Below, in pieces: positions 43,918 to 55,900 of a DNA stretch of 64,000 nt (position 1 is the first letter of the stretch; every line of letters begins with the position of its first letter). The translations under genes were made by a program, and so were the position numbers. The stretch comes from JAITVM01 sp031551135 (GTDB lineage Bacteria > Bacillota > Clostridia > Lachnospirales > JAITVM01): contig JAVBOA010000016.1 in NCBI GenBank assembly GCA_031551135.1, forward strand, positions 1 to 64,000, written 5' to 3'. The notes below the pieces were generated by a model, which did no database searches, was not told the origin of the DNA, and saw only the letters and a program-made list of their open reading frames with translations.

Positions 43918-44763
43918 AAATTACCATAGATTATAACGAATCATAATCCGTACTATTTGATAAGTTTTTTAAAATACTTTATATGAAATAGATGCATGAA
44001 ATTTTATTTAGTAAAAAATATGTAATTGTGATAAAAATATCTTGATTTTTTCTTGATTTATCAGACTTGAATAATATTATGTGAACCTTTATAAGGTTCA
44101 CTTTTTTTATGAAATTTTAGTAATCTTGCTGTTGAAATCACAAAAAATATTTAATCTAAAATTACAAAAAAAATTTGCTTGTAATTTTATTCTTTGGTAA
44201 TATTTATACAACATTAACTTAAAATTGTCGGTAATTACGCTTGATATTGAATAAAAATGCGATAAATTGAATAATATTTCGATAGCTATGATACTGCTCA
44301 AATTACATAAACTTCATAACATTTTTGATTGATTTTTTCTATAAATGGAGTTAAAATGTTTTTCACGAGGATTTTGATATACATAATGTACAAAAAATGA
44401 AATGGAATTGGGATAGAAAATATTAAAGATACAAAAATATCGAATTATTAAGCTCATCTCGAAAAATGGAATTTTTGATTAGTATTTATTCTGTGATTGA
44501 AATTTACTTTAGCGGTTTCGGAATAAAATGCAACATATGGAAATCCTTAATAATTGGCTGTTTTAAGCAACTCAATTTTGTAATTGCAGAGATTTTATTT
44601 TTGAAAAACTGGGGGTTTTGGGGTTATTCGATATTTATATTTGTTGCGGTATGCAATATTATGGAAATATCGAATATCCAGAATCCATTTTATCTAAGGA
44701 GGTGCTATCCGGTTTTTAAAAATTTATATGACTATAATAATTTATTTTGTAAGGAGAATAGAG
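43918..44763. other. Long AT-rich intergenic region
   Basis: About 850 bases. It holds the histidine-kinase terminator (44081-44108) and should hold the GH101 promoter, for which I found no clear hexamers. A 102-codon open frame (44466-44774) runs into the GH101 start and lacks a ribosome site; I do not call it. Confidence 0.4.
44081..44108 (+). terminator. Terminator downstream of the histidine kinase
   Basis: GTGAACC (44081-44087) pairs with GGTTCAC (44095-44101), then seven T. It lies about 165 bases after the stop codon. Confidence 0.8.
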
Positions 44764-47700
44764 ATGAGAAATAAAAAACAGATTTTAGCATTTATTATGG
44801 CATTGGTTTTTTTTATAACTCAATTTAATCCGGTATGGCCTTTTGCTACGTCCGTCGAAGCTGCACCGCTCGACAGAATTGACTTTGCCACAGGAACTAC
44901 GGGAACTTGGATAAACAAAGATGGTTCGTCAGTAACAGGTTTATCAATCGTTCCTGATGCCGGGACTGAAAACGGAGAGGCTTTGAAGATAGCGAATGTT
45001 TCGCAAGGCATGACTCCGGTTTGTAAAGACTTTGGAAAAATTCAAAATGGAACTTATGAAACTCGCATGAAAGTAAAACCTGTTTCAGCTGGCTCGAATG
45101 TCACATTAGGTGTCTCTTTCCGCGTTCCGGGTGCTGATGGAAAATTCAACGGAATTAACTTTATGGGACAACAAGGCGGCACGAAAAATGGATTACTTGC
45201 TGAGTCTAGTGTTACTTATAAAGATCCGATCAGTGCAACAGCGCTTCAGGAAATTAAAGCGGATACATGGTATACAATCAGAACGATTTTTAATGATAAA
45301 AAAGTATCTGTTTATGTAGATAATATATGTATTGTAAAAGACTTCGATTGGCCAGGATGGATGGCTGACGAAGGATATGTAGGTATATATGGTTGGGCTT
45401 CAAATATGGATTATTTTGTTGACTATATAAAAACCTCGACTGAAACTACTACAACTGACGCTCCGACTATTACAACGCAACCGACTGATGCAACTGCCAT
45501 GGCTGGAACTTCAGCAGCTTTTAGTATTTTGGCAAGCGGAACAGGGGTTGTGAGTTATAAATGGCAGCAATCAACTGATGGAACATCTTGGATAGATGCG
45601 GATGGAACAAACAATAATTCTACATACACAATTTCATCTGCAAAATTACTTGACAACGGTAAAAAATTCAGATGTGTCGTTACTAATACAAAAAACAGTG
45701 TTGGTACAGCGATAATTTCTGATATTGTAACTCTTACTGTTAATCCGGCAGGAGAATTGCCGACTATTACACAAAATCCTGTTGCTGTTTTTGCAGAACA
45801 AGGAGAATCGGCTCAATTTTCTATAAAAGCGGAAATCTCTTCCGGAGAACTGACATATCAATGGCAGCGTTCTACTGCTGCAAATGGTGCGTTTACAAAT
45901 GTAGCGGGCGCAACATCTGATACTTATTCATTTACACCGACTACTGCTGATAATGGTTATTTTTATCGTTGTATCGTATCGTTCAACGGTCAGGAAATCA
46001 ACTCCACAGCGGCAAAACTTACTGTTATTGCGGCTTGGCCAAGTACTGTTGAGCCGGTTTATACAACGTTTGGAGAAGGTGAACTTCAGCTTCTAAACTG
46101 GAAAAACATTGAATCAGGAGCCAATTACATTCCGAAACCATCAGTTGTTTATGATCCTAGTGCGATGAATGAAAAAGCTTTGAAAATAGATTTTAAAGGA
46201 ATTCCTAATAGAGTGTATTCTACCGATTTACCTCAAAATATCATTGACGGCGAATATGCGATGAGAGTAAAAGCTGTAAAATCGGGTTCAGGAGTTGATC
46301 CGACTCAAGAAATCCGCTTTGGTTTACTGACCCGAGTACAAGGAGCAAGCTACAATGAATTTACACGCTCCGGATCGGCTTGGTTCGGTGAAAAACCAGG
46401 AAGTTACACCCAATTGACAAGTGAAGGTATCTTTACGCCGGGACAATGGCATACTATACGTTTGCTTCACTTTGGAAAAAATGTGACTGTATATTTTGAC
46501 GGCGTGAAAATAGCAGACAACATTACTTGGGATCAATATAACACAAACGCCGGCGGATTCGGTTTGCGTTCATTTTTTGCTGAACAATCTATTTATATAG
46601 ATAATCTCTATGTAGGACCGATTCGTGAAGAAAGCGAATTGCCAAAGGAATTTGCAGTTGATAAACCTGACTCAGACGCATTTGATTATATAAAAGATTA
46701 TGCAGACGAAATAACAGGCAACTGGATAAATGCTAACACATATGCTGCTCATCCGTCGGCTGTTGTAAACGACGAAGCTGCAACAGACGGAAAAGCTTTA
46801 AAATTAGATATTCCGGCAGGCAATATAATGTTGGCGGATTCAACAAGTTCTGTAACCAAAAATGCGGTTTATGAACTTAGAATGAAATCCGTTCCGGAAA
46901 CATCAATAAAGACAGAATATGACCCTATAAATTTCCCGGGTGAAATGAAGGATACAGCGGGAAATATAGCGATTTTGACGCGTTATAGTTCTGCGACAAC
47001 ATATGCTGTGCTATATTATGATGCAAAAACTTCTGAATGGTCTGTCCGAGATGCAAATAATATTGGTAGTATTCGCGGAATCGTCGGAAAAGGCCCTGTA
47101 TTAGAACCAAATAAATATTTTGATGTCAAAGTTAGATATGAAGACAGATTAATCAAACTTTGGATCAATAATGGTACAGAGGAAGTTTTAGTTGGTTCGT
47201 ATATTGCAAATCATGCCAGCTATCCTATGACCAGAGGTAAAATCGGTGTTGGCTCCATTAACGATAAAAAGGCTCTTTACATCGATTCAATCAAGTACAA
47301 AGAATATTTAGGTATTACTGTGCCGGATGATTTGCCGGCTTATAGCGGTATAAAAATCGCATCAGACAAAATGAATGTTACGATGGATAACCGCTATCCT
47401 ATTCCGGTTCAATACGAATTGGGCGGCAAAACTGTTAAAGCACAAGAAGAACTTCTTCATACACTTGAAATAAATGGTGAAGAATGGCTGGCAGTTGTTC
47501 AATCTACATCTAATACAGCCGACAGTGTTACGTATAATGTTAGAACTTTTGAAGACCCTGATGATGAGTCTACTTATATCGACCTTAAATTTAATTATAA
47601 AGTTGTGGGCACAACTTTAGCATGTGATATAGAGGTTATCGGCGAAATAAAAACAAAACTTTATACTTTTGAGATGCCAAAAGCTGTACTTGCAAAATTT

Positions 47701-50700
47701 ACCGGAGTTTTAGGCACAAATGCTGCAAACCAAAACATCTTATGCGATGGCTTTATAAATCCGGGAACTTGGAATAATACAGCAGACTTAATGTTTAATA
47801 TAAATGACCGCAGTCCGGGTGTTGTTCCTTATTCAATTGCATTTTTAACAAATAAAAATGAAAATATAGCTGTAGGTCTTATCAATGATTCTACAGATAC
47901 TCCGACTCGTAATATGGTTACCCTTGTTGGAGATAATGATTCTGACCCTAGTAACAAGATTCCGAAAAAAATATGGATTAATAACGGTTCTTGGACATAC
48001 CGCGGTATTACGGAAAGCGTCGCTGCACAATTTCCGCAAGCTGCGAATGCGTTTGAACCTGAAAAAATCAGTTTTCGTGTTCTCTTAACAGAAGATAATA
48101 ATGGTAGCGGCAGTGCAGATTGGCAAGACGCGGCAAATCTTTACCGTGAATATGCTCCAGTGCCGAACGGCGGAAATGATATCAGAAATTTCTTCTCTTA
48201 TGTATCGTTTAACTTTAACTCGCTTGCACAAAACTATTTCCTACGCGGGCTTGATGACGGTAAGAAACTTTATAATTTTACCGACGGATTTGGCCAAATG
48301 ATTTTGGAAAAAGGCTATGCGGCAGAAGGTCATGATGACTCACATCCTGACGTTGGAGATCATATTGGTATTCGTCAAGGCGGGCTTAAAGATTTTAACA
48401 CTCTTATTAATGAAGGTTTGAAATACAATATGAAAATCGGCGTTCATGTGAATGTCGGCGAATATATACTGGATTCCTTCTATGGACCGCCAAAAGATTT
48501 TTATTATACTGATGCTAACGGCTATCCGAATTCCGGCGGCTGGGGCTGGGTAGATCAAGCGTTTTATTTTGATCAAACCAAAGATTTAGCATCCGGAGAA
48601 TTGGCAAAACGTTTTGGAAGACTTAAAGAAACGGTGCCTAATTTGGCTTGGATTTATGTAGATATTTACAGCGGCGCAGATTGGCGTGCAAAAAAAGTTT
48701 CGGAAGTATTGACAAAAATGTACGGTTGGATGAATGCAACAGAGTTTTCCGGTCCAATGGAACAAGATGTAATTTGGACTCACTGGGGAACAGACCTCTA
48801 TTATCCAACAAGCGGCAACGGCTCTAAGATATTCCGTTTTATTTACAACAATACTAAGGATGTATTTCCTGCAACGAGTCCTTATGTAAGTGATATGCTT
48901 AGAGGTTCAGTACAGCCGGGTATCGGTACATGGCAAAACAGAACAAGTATAAAAGAAGGTGTAGAAGTATTCTATAACCAAAACTTACCTTCTAAATATA
49001 TGCAATATTTCCCTGTTTCACGTTGGGAAAACAATCAAATAACTTTTGGTGCTCCTACCGCGGTAAGCGGAACAGGTACAGTATCCGGAAAAGCCGGAGC
49101 AAAAGTTGTTAAAAATGCAAATAACACAGAAATTTATGCTCCGGACGGCACAAAAGTTGCTGTTATGGATTATATAGACAGTGATGGAAAAGTAGAGATA
49201 AAAGGAAGCAAAACACAATTGTTTATTCCTTGGAATCCTATTACAGAAGAAAAAATTTATTATTGGAATTCGAAGGGTGATATTACTACATGGAAATTGC
49301 CTAACAGCTGGAGTTCCGAAACAAGTGTACAAGTTTACAAACTTACTGATAATGGTAAAGAATTAGTAAATTCTGCATTAGCTGTAAGCGGTGGCTCATT
49401 GGATTTATCTTCATTAAGCCTGTCAACACCATATATTATTTATAAGAGTAGCGGAAAATTGACTGAGGATGCCCATGATTTTGGTTCGGTTGAAGCAGGC
49501 GGCGGTTATTTAGCAGATCCGGGCTTTGATACTCATAAATTTGGTAAATGGACAACAGATAATGAAACCAATTTTACAATGAAAAATGACAAACGCTGGA
49601 ATGGAATTCTCGAAGCGAATTCCGCTGCCGGTAAAATCAGTAATCAGATAACAGGGCTTACTGCCGGTAAAACGTATACTGCTTCGGTTTGGCTGCAAAT
49701 AGGAGCAAATCCTACAACTTCAGCACCTAGAAATGTTACGCTCAGAGTAACTGACGGCGGCGGCACTGATGTATCTAGAACCGCTGTCAATACAAAATTG
49801 GTTAATGGTGATGAACCGGGCAAATGGAAATACAACGGAGGTACTGAGTATCCAAACATGACTCGTATTGAAGTTCGTTTTACGGCAACTTCCGATACGG
49901 CTGTATTTAATATCGAACTTGATGCCGGAGCTGAAAAGGTAGTATTCGATGATGCACGTGTTTGGGAAAATCCTACTAAAACAACTGTTCCGGAAGGATA
50001 TGCTTATTTCGAAGACTTTGAAAATGTTTCCGAAGGTCTTGGAGCATTTGTTTATATCGGAAATACAGGAAACCATTCACATTTGGCTGAAAAAGCTCCT
50101 GATGGAGTTACAACTCAAATTGAAAACTACGTTATCGGCGGTCATTTCTCTCTCAAAACCTATGAAGAGGATGCCAGACCTATTTTACGTACAACTCCGA
50201 ATACGGTTAAATTTGAGCCAAATACAAAATATACAGTGACTTTAGATTATACATCATTACCTAACAATGCTTATTATGTTAAAGCTCAGGCTGGAGACGA
50301 TTCTGTTTTGGCAGAACAAAGTTTGGCTACGGCGACAGATAAAGCAAATCCGGGTAAAGTTGAATTAACATTTACTACAAAAGCAGGTGACAATAATACT
50401 TGTATTTTGGTCGGAACAAGCGCTGCACCGGGTTCTCTTCACAAAAATTGCTTGATTATCGATAACTTTGCTGTTCAAATGTCTCCGAATGCTGCTCAAG
50501 TGCCTGTACTTACAGGACCTGAAAGCATGGAGGTAAATCTTAATGATGACGCAGCACTTACAGTTACAGCATCTGTAACTGACGGCGGAACTCTTAGTTA
50601 TCAATGGTACACAACAGAAGCGGATACAGCTACAGGCGGAACTGCTATTCCGGGCGCAACAGCGGCAATATATAATGCTCCTACAACTTCTGCGGGCGCA

Positions 50701-52746
50701 ACAAATTATTATGTTGTTGTAACAAATACTAACAATAACGCTTTGAATGAAAAAACTGCAACTGCTACATCGGAACTCGTAACGGTAACTGTTTCCGATA
50801 CAGCACCTGTTACAGCCGCTACTCCTGAAATCACAAAACAACCAACAGATGTGTCAGCTAATGTTAATGATACAGCTACGCTCTCGGTTGAAGCGACTGT
50901 CAGCGATGGCGGAACATTAAGTTATCAATGGTACGAAACCGATGAGAGTGCGGGATTACCGATAGACGGCGAGACTTCGGCAACATTTAACCCTCCTACA
51001 GATACAGAGGGAACGAAAAAATATTATGTTGTCGTTACAAATACGAAAGACGGTAAAACAGCAAGTGTTACATCAGCGGTTGCAACTGTGACTATTTCTG
51101 AAGAATTGCCGGTAACTCCGGTGATCACAAAACAACCAGAAAGTGTAGCTGTAAATCTTGGCGAACCGGCAACTCTTGAAGTTGAGGCAAGTATTACTGA
51201 TGACGGAGAAGTTTCTTATCAATGGTACAAAACCGCAACGGATGAAACCGCAGGAACACCAATAGACGGCGAAACTTCAGAAACATTTAATCCTCCTACA
51301 GATGTGGAAGGAACAAATAAATATTATGTTGTTGTTACTAACAAAAAAGGTGATAACACTACATCTGTTACATCAGATATAGTAACTGTAGGCGTTTCGC
51401 AAGAGGCAACTGACGAAGCGGCAGTACCTGTTATATCAAAACAACCTGAAAATAAAACCGTAAATACAAATGGAACTGCTGTTCTTTCTGTAGAAGCAAT
51501 TGTAAATGACGGCGGAAACCTCAGCTATCAATGGTATAAAACAGACAGCGGAAATGTAGAGCACGGTGTTGCGATAACAGGTGCAACATCCTCGACTTTC
51601 AATCCGCCTACGAATACAGCAGGAACAAACAATTATTATTGTGTTGTGACAAATGAAAAAGATGGCAACACAGCAAGCACAACATCAAACGTAGTTAAAG
51701 TTACGGTTAATCCTTTGACTCCACCGACATCATTTACAATCAGATATGATGCGAACTATGGATCGGGCACAATGAATTCCGTTAATGTTGCAAACGGAGC
51801 AAACTACACATTGCTTTCTAATTCATTCAGCCGAGGAAACTATAACTTTATCGGCTGGAGCATAAGCAGAAGCGGCGGAGCTATATTGCAGCCGGGCGAT
51901 ACTATTTTTAATGTAAAATCAAATATGGTATTTTATGCTCAATGGGAATATATCGGAAGCCGTGACAAGGATAACAACAGCAACAATAGCGGAAGCAATA
52001 GTAACGGAAGTAACAGCAGCGGAACAAGCTCTTCAACTACACCTGCGACAACTTCTGACTCCGGAACAAAGAATATCGGAAAACCGGTTGATAACGGAAC
52101 AACAACTGTAAATCCGGATAAAACACCATCAGGAAATCCTAATACAGAAAAGGATTACCCTAAACTTACAAACGAAAAAGACAAGGGTTATATTAGCGGA
52201 TACGAAGACAAAACGTTCAAGCCGAACAAAGGTGTTACACGTTACGAAGTTTCATCGATTATTTTTAGGCTTTTGGAAAATCCTAACGCTTATGACGCTA
52301 AACAAGCGACAGTTTACAATGACGTTGAGTATTCTCAATGGTATGGTAAAGCTGTAACAACTCTTTCTGCTTTAGGCATTTTGCATGGATATGAAGATGG
52401 AACTTTCCGCGGAGAAAAAACTATTACCAGAGCTGAGTTTATTACCGTATTGTCTTTGATTCATCCATTAAAAGAAGGCGGAAAAACAAACTTTGGGGAT
52501 GTACCTGAGGACGCATGGTACTATAAATATTTACAATCGGCAATTTCGTACGGCTGGGTTTCGGGATATCAAGACAGAACATTCAGACCGAACCAACCTA
52601 TTACAAGAGCGGAAGCCGTTGTAATATTAAACAGAATACTCGAAATAGAAGCAGACGACAAAACTGCAACAAATGAATTCAGCGACGTACCGGAAACATT
52701 CTGGGCACATAAAGATATTATGCTTGCTGCCGGATTTTTCAAGTAA
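44764..52746 (+). CDS. Cell-surface endo-alpha-N-acetylgalactosaminidase (GH101) with SLH anchor
   Basis: A 2660-residue secreted enzyme (numbering from ATG 44764, after AAGGAG). Order: signal peptide (about 1-36), laminin-G-like domain (36-222), two Ig-like domains (233-425), two more laminin-G-like domains (427-850), GH101 beta-sandwich and barrel (860-1566), two carbohydrate-binding-type domains (1580-1909), four Ig-like domains (1912-2317), Flg_new repeat (2324-2398), Ser/Asn linker, three SLH repeats (2468-2660). The nucleophile reads as D1300 (WIYVDIYSG) and the acid/base as E1327 (NATEFSGPM), matching the known Asp/Glu pair of GH101. The family releases Gal-beta-1,3-GalNAc from mucin Ser/Thr. 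SLH repeats hold it on the S-layer. Confidence 0.92.
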   Translation: MRNKKQILAFIMALVFFITQFNPVWPFATSVEAAPLDRIDFATGTTGTWINKDGSSVTGLSIVPDAGTENGEALKIANVSQGMTPVCKDFGKIQNGTYETRMKVKPVSAGSNVTLGVSFRVPGADGKFNGINFMGQQGGTKNGLLAESSVTYKDPISATALQEIKADTWYTIRTIFNDKKVSVYVDNICIVKDFDWPGWMADEGYVGIYGWASNMDYFVDYIKTSTETTTTDAPTITTQPTDATAMAGTSAAFSILASGTGVVSYKWQQSTDGTSWIDADGTNNNSTYTISSAKLLDNGKKFRCVVTNTKNSVGTAIISDIVTLTVNPAGELPTITQNPVAVFAEQGESAQFSIKAEISSGELTYQWQRSTAANGAFTNVAGATSDTYSFTPTTADNGYFYRCIVSFNGQEINSTAAKLTVIAAWPSTVEPVYTTFGEGELQLLNWKNIESGANYIPKPSVVYDPSAMNEKALKIDFKGIPNRVYSTDLPQNIIDGEYAMRVKAVKSGSGVDPTQEIRFGLLTRVQGASYNEFTRSGSAWFGEKPGSYTQLTSEGIFTPGQWHTIRLLHFGKNVTVYFDGVKIADNITWDQYNTNAGGFGLRSFFAEQSIYIDNLYVGPIREESELPKEFAVDKPDSDAFDYIKDYADEITGNWINANTYAAHPSAVVNDEAATDGKALKLDIPAGNIMLADSTSSVTKNAVYELRMKSVPETSIKTEYDPINFPGEMKDTAGNIAILTRYSSATTYAVLYYDAKTSEWSVRDANNIGSIRGIVGKGPVLEPNKYFDVKVRYEDRLIKLWINNGTEEVLVGSYIANHASYPMTRGKIGVGSINDKKALYIDSIKYKEYLGITVPDDLPAYSGIKIASDKMNVTMDNRYPIPVQYELGGKTVKAQEELLHTLEINGEEWLAVVQSTSNTADSVTYNVRTFEDPDDESTYIDLKFNYKVVGTTLACDIEVIGEIKTKLYTFEMPKAVLAKFTGVLGTNAANQNILCDGFINPGTWNNTADLMFNINDRSPGVVPYSIAFLTNKNENIAVGLINDSTDTPTRNMVTLVGDNDSDPSNKIPKKIWINNGSWTYRGITESVAAQFPQAANAFEPEKISFRVLLTEDNNGSGSADWQDAANLYREYAPVPNGGNDIRNFFSYVSFNFNSLAQNYFLRGLDDGKKLYNFTDGFGQMILEKGYAAEGHDDSHPDVGDHIGIRQGGLKDFNTLINEGLKYNMKIGVHVNVGEYILDSFYGPPKDFYYTDANGYPNSGGWGWVDQAFYFDQTKDLASGELAKRFGRLKETVPNLAWIYVDIYSGADWRAKKVSEVLTKMYGWMNATEFSGPMEQDVIWTHWGTDLYYPTSGNGSKIFRFIYNNTKDVFPATSPYVSDMLRGSVQPGIGTWQNRTSIKEGVEVFYNQNLPSKYMQYFPVSRWENNQITFGAPTAVSGTGTVSGKAGAKVVKNANNTEIYAPDGTKVAVMDYIDSDGKVEIKGSKTQLFIPWNPITEEKIYYWNSKGDITTWKLPNSWSSETSVQVYKLTDNGKELVNSALAVSGGSLDLSSLSLSTPYIIYKSSGKLTEDAHDFGSVEAGGGYLADPGFDTHKFGKWTTDNETNFTMKNDKRWNGILEANSAAGKISNQITGLTAGKTYTASVWLQIGANPTTSAPRNVTLRVTDGGGTDVSRTAVNTKLVNGDEPGKWKYNGGTEYPNMTRIEVRFTATSDTAVFNIELDAGAEKVVFDDARVWENPTKTTVPEGYAYFEDFENVSEGLGAFVYIGNTGNHSHLAEKAPDGVTTQIENYVIGGHFSLKTYEEDARPILRTTPNTVKFEPNTKYTVTLDYTSLPNNAYYVKAQAGDDSVLAEQSLATATDKANPGKVELTFTTKAGDNNTCILVGTSAAPGSLHKNCLIIDNFAVQMSPNAAQVPVLTGPESMEVNLNDDAALTVTASVTDGGTLSYQWYTTEADTATGGTAIPGATAAIYNAPTTSAGATNYYVVVTNTNNNALNEKTATATSELVTVTVSDTAPVTAATPEITKQPTDVSANVNDTATLSVEATVSDGGTLSYQWYETDESAGLPIDGETSATFNPPTDTEGTKKYYVVVTNTKDGKTASVTSAVATVTISEELPVTPVITKQPESVAVNLGEPATLEVEASITDDGEVSYQWYKTATDETAGTPIDGETSETFNPPTDVEGTNKYYVVVTNKKGDNTTSVTSDIVTVGVSQEATDEAAVPVISKQPENKTVNTNGTAVLSVEAIVNDGGNLSYQWYKTDSGNVEHGVAITGATSSTFNPPTNTAGTNNYYCVVTNEKDGNTASTTSNVVKVTVNPLTPPTSFTIRYDANYGSGTMNSVNVANGANYTLLSNSFSRGNYNFIGWSISRSGGAILQPGDTIFNVKSNMVFYAQWEYIGSRDKDNNSNNSGSNSNGSNSSGTSSSTTPATTSDSGTKNIGKPVDNGTTTVNPDKTPSGNPNTEKDYPKLTNEKDKGYISGYEDKTFKPNKGVTRYEVSSIIFRLLENPNAYDAKQATVYNDVEYSQWYGKAVTTLSALGILHGYEDGTFRGEKTITRAEFITVLSLIHPLKEGGKTNFGDVPEDAWYYKYLQSAISYGWVSGYQDRTFRPNQPITRAEAVVILNRILEIEADDKTATNEFSDVPETFWAHKDIMLAAGFFK

Positions 52747-52807
52747 AATTTATTAGTTCTAATAACTCTATATAGCATTTAACTATATATTAATCAATTG
52801 ACACCTT

Positions 52808-52841
52808 GCCCGGTAGCTCTCAAGGCTATCGGGCATTTTTT
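52808..52841 (+). terminator. Terminator between the two surface enzymes
   Basis: GCCCGGTAGC (52808-52817) pairs with GCTATCGGGC (52825-52834) with one G-T pair, then ATTTTTT. The two giant genes are therefore probably separate transcripts. Confidence 0.8.
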
Positions 52842-52930
52842 AAAAAATTGGCTAAATATTATTTAATCAAAGCTACTCCATTTTTATTACAAAATTTCAT
52901 AAAAATCTTAATTTAATAAGGAGTAATGGG

Positions 52931-55900
52931 ATGAATAAAATTAAAAGTTTATTAGCATTTGTACTGGTGTTCTCGCTGACGATTCCGCAGATAACTCTGC
53001 CGGTTTTTGCGGAAGAAGTGACAGGACCGAAAACATATATCAGTAATATCAATAAAGCTTCAAACTGGGAAAATATAAATGCGACTTATGCCGGTGACAC
53101 AAAGATTACTGCAATACCTGCAAACGGCAGTAATCCGGCCGCAATAAAAATTTCTACACCGGCGACGTCTGGTCAAGGAAATATTCTTGTGGATAAAGCG
53201 GCACCTAAAATCACAAACGGCGAAATTATTATGACATATCGCATGGATGCAAATCCAAGCAATAGAGTTGGCTTGGCTAATCGAATAGTCGATTCGAATA
53301 ATTTCAATTCGGTTATTTGGGATATCAGCGCAAGTAGCAATATTCTTTCGTCACGTTATTCAGGAGGTACTGAATCCTATACTTCAATTGGATATGTGCC
53401 AAGATCCGGAAACTTTGCAAAAATAAATGATAATGGCGACAGACATACTTTGCGTATCATTATTACAAATAAAACTGCTGAAGCTTATATAGATGGTACT
53501 AAATTCGGCGGTAAAAGTGTATCCGATCTTTTAACGGATTCCGGCTCAATCGGATTACGTCTTTGGGGAGAGACTGAGACAATTTATGTTGAGGATTTTC
53601 GAGTGATTTCAAATGATATTACTATTCCTTCGCCATATGTCAGTGATATAACAAACGCTTCTCACTGGAAAAATATAAATCCAACATATGCTTCCAACAC
53701 AAATATTACAGCAATACCGGCAAGCGGCGGAAATCCGGCGGCGATCAAAGTTACCGGACCGGGCACGGATGCAGCAGGCAATTTAATTATCGATACTTCC
53801 GCACCGCAAGTGAAAAACGGAAGAATTGAAATGACATACCGCATGGATGCAAATACATCCAATAGAGTCGGCTTAGTAATTCGTGCAAAGGATGTTGCTA
53901 ATCATAATTCTGTTGGATGGAATATGAATGGAGAATTTTGGACTTCTATATACCAAAATAATGAAGAAATAACTTGGGGCGGAGCAGGAAAAACAGATGC
54001 AACGAACGCTCAAGGAGACAGACACAAATTAAGTATGGATTTTAATGATAAGAAATTGATTGTCAAAATTGACGGCATTGAAATCTATAGTGGAACAAAT
54101 GACGAGCTTTTTTCGAATTGGGGTCAAGTTGGATTCCGTATTTGGGGAGCATCTGAGACAATTTATATCGAAGATTATCGTTTGTTCTATAATGAAATTA
54201 TTGATACAACACTTGAAATGATAGAACCTGAAGAACCGGATAATTTAGTGACTTATATAAGCGATATATCGGACCCTACTCGATGGGTAAATATTAATTC
54301 GGCTTATGCTCCGGCAACCCGGATTTCTGCATTTGCAGGTGATGGAACTAATCCGGCGGCGGTAAAAATATTTGGACCGGGGACTTCTGCTGCGGGTAAC
54401 GTTCTTATAGATACAAAAGCACCTCAAGTAACAAATGGTGAAATTTCTGTTACTTTCCGTATGGATCCAAACCCTTACAATCGTTTTGGCGTTGTTTTCA
54501 GAACACCGAATGCAGCTGGAAAAAACTCAGTCGGATGGGATTTAGACGGAAAGCTCTGGACCTCCGTATACTCTGATGGAAGTGAAACAACATATTTTAA
54601 TATGGGTTCTACGAATGAAAAACCTCTTGAAGACGGTTCCAGACATACATTTAAATTTGCCTTTGAAGACAACAATTACACAATAAAAATCGATGATGTG
54701 CAAGTATGGTCGGGTACTTATCAGAATTTTCCTATCAAACCCGGTCAAATCGGTATCAGACTTCGTGGCTCTGCCGGAACAATCTATATTGAAGATTTTC
54801 GCTTGACTTATAATCCTGATAAGCAGCCGAGTTTTGTAGGTCTTGGAACAAAGGCAGGCGCACCGGAAGAAGAATTAAGCTTATGGTATACCGAACCCGG
54901 CTCAGACGCTCTTAACGAAGGTCTTCCTATCGGTAACGGATATATGGCGGCTTTGATCACAGGCGGCATTGCTAAAGAATCGGTTCAATTTAATGAAGAA
55001 TCTTTATGGACAGGCGGCCCGGGCGGAACAGCCAGATATACAAATTCATCAGGTTCAGCTCCTTATGATTATGGTATTTATTCAGGCGCTTCCAACAAGA
55101 TAGATGAGATTTATTCTGATTTGAAGAACGGCAATTATGATACTGCCGTAAATAAAATGGGATATCTGCAAGGCACTGAAAATGGTTATGGTGCATATCA
55201 AAATTTCGGATATCTTGATATCGATTATAGAATTGAAGGAAATAAAACTGCAAATGAATACAGACGTGAACTTAACCTTGAAAACGGAACAGCTCAAGTT
55301 TCATATGAGTTGGACGGCGTTAAGTATAAACGTGAATATTTTGCAAACTATCCTGACCACGTAATGGCTATGAAAATAACTGCGGATCAGGCAGGCAAAT
55401 TAAATCTTGGTGTTTCTGCATCATCTGCACAAACAAATGCGTTGGATGCAAGCATTACAGCCTCAAACGGAATAGTAACAATGAAGGGCAAGCTTAAAGA
55501 TAACGGTATGCGTTATGAAGCTCAATTCAAAGTTATCAATGAAGGCGGCGCGCTTAGTAGCTCCGGAGACAAAGTTAATGTTGAAGGTGCAAATTCTGTA
55601 ATTATTCTCTATTCTGCCGCGACAGATTACAAAAATGAGTTTACAGGTATAGAAAGCTCTACATATCGAAACGGTATCGACCCGCACGAGCCTGTTACTC
55701 AAAGAATAGAAGCTGCGGCTTCTAAAGGATATGACGCACTTTTGTCGGCTCATAAAGCTGACTATCAAGAACTTTTCGGCAGAGTTGATTTGAATATCGG
55801 AAATACAAAATCAACCGTTCCGACAAACGAAATGATTAATGCTTATAAAGCCAATCAAAAAGATTCGATTGCAAGAATGGCAGAAGTTTTACTTTATCAA

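Noticed and set aside
44466..44774. 102-codon open frame upstream of the GH101 gene
   Set aside because: It overlaps the GH101 start and ribosome site, lacks its own ribosome site, and resembles no family. Probably chance in AT-rich DNA.
50365..50841. 158-codon Cys-rich frame on the minus strand within GH101
   Set aside because: It is antisense to the repeated Ig-like domains; the composition is a codon shadow of Thr/Ala-rich coding sequence.
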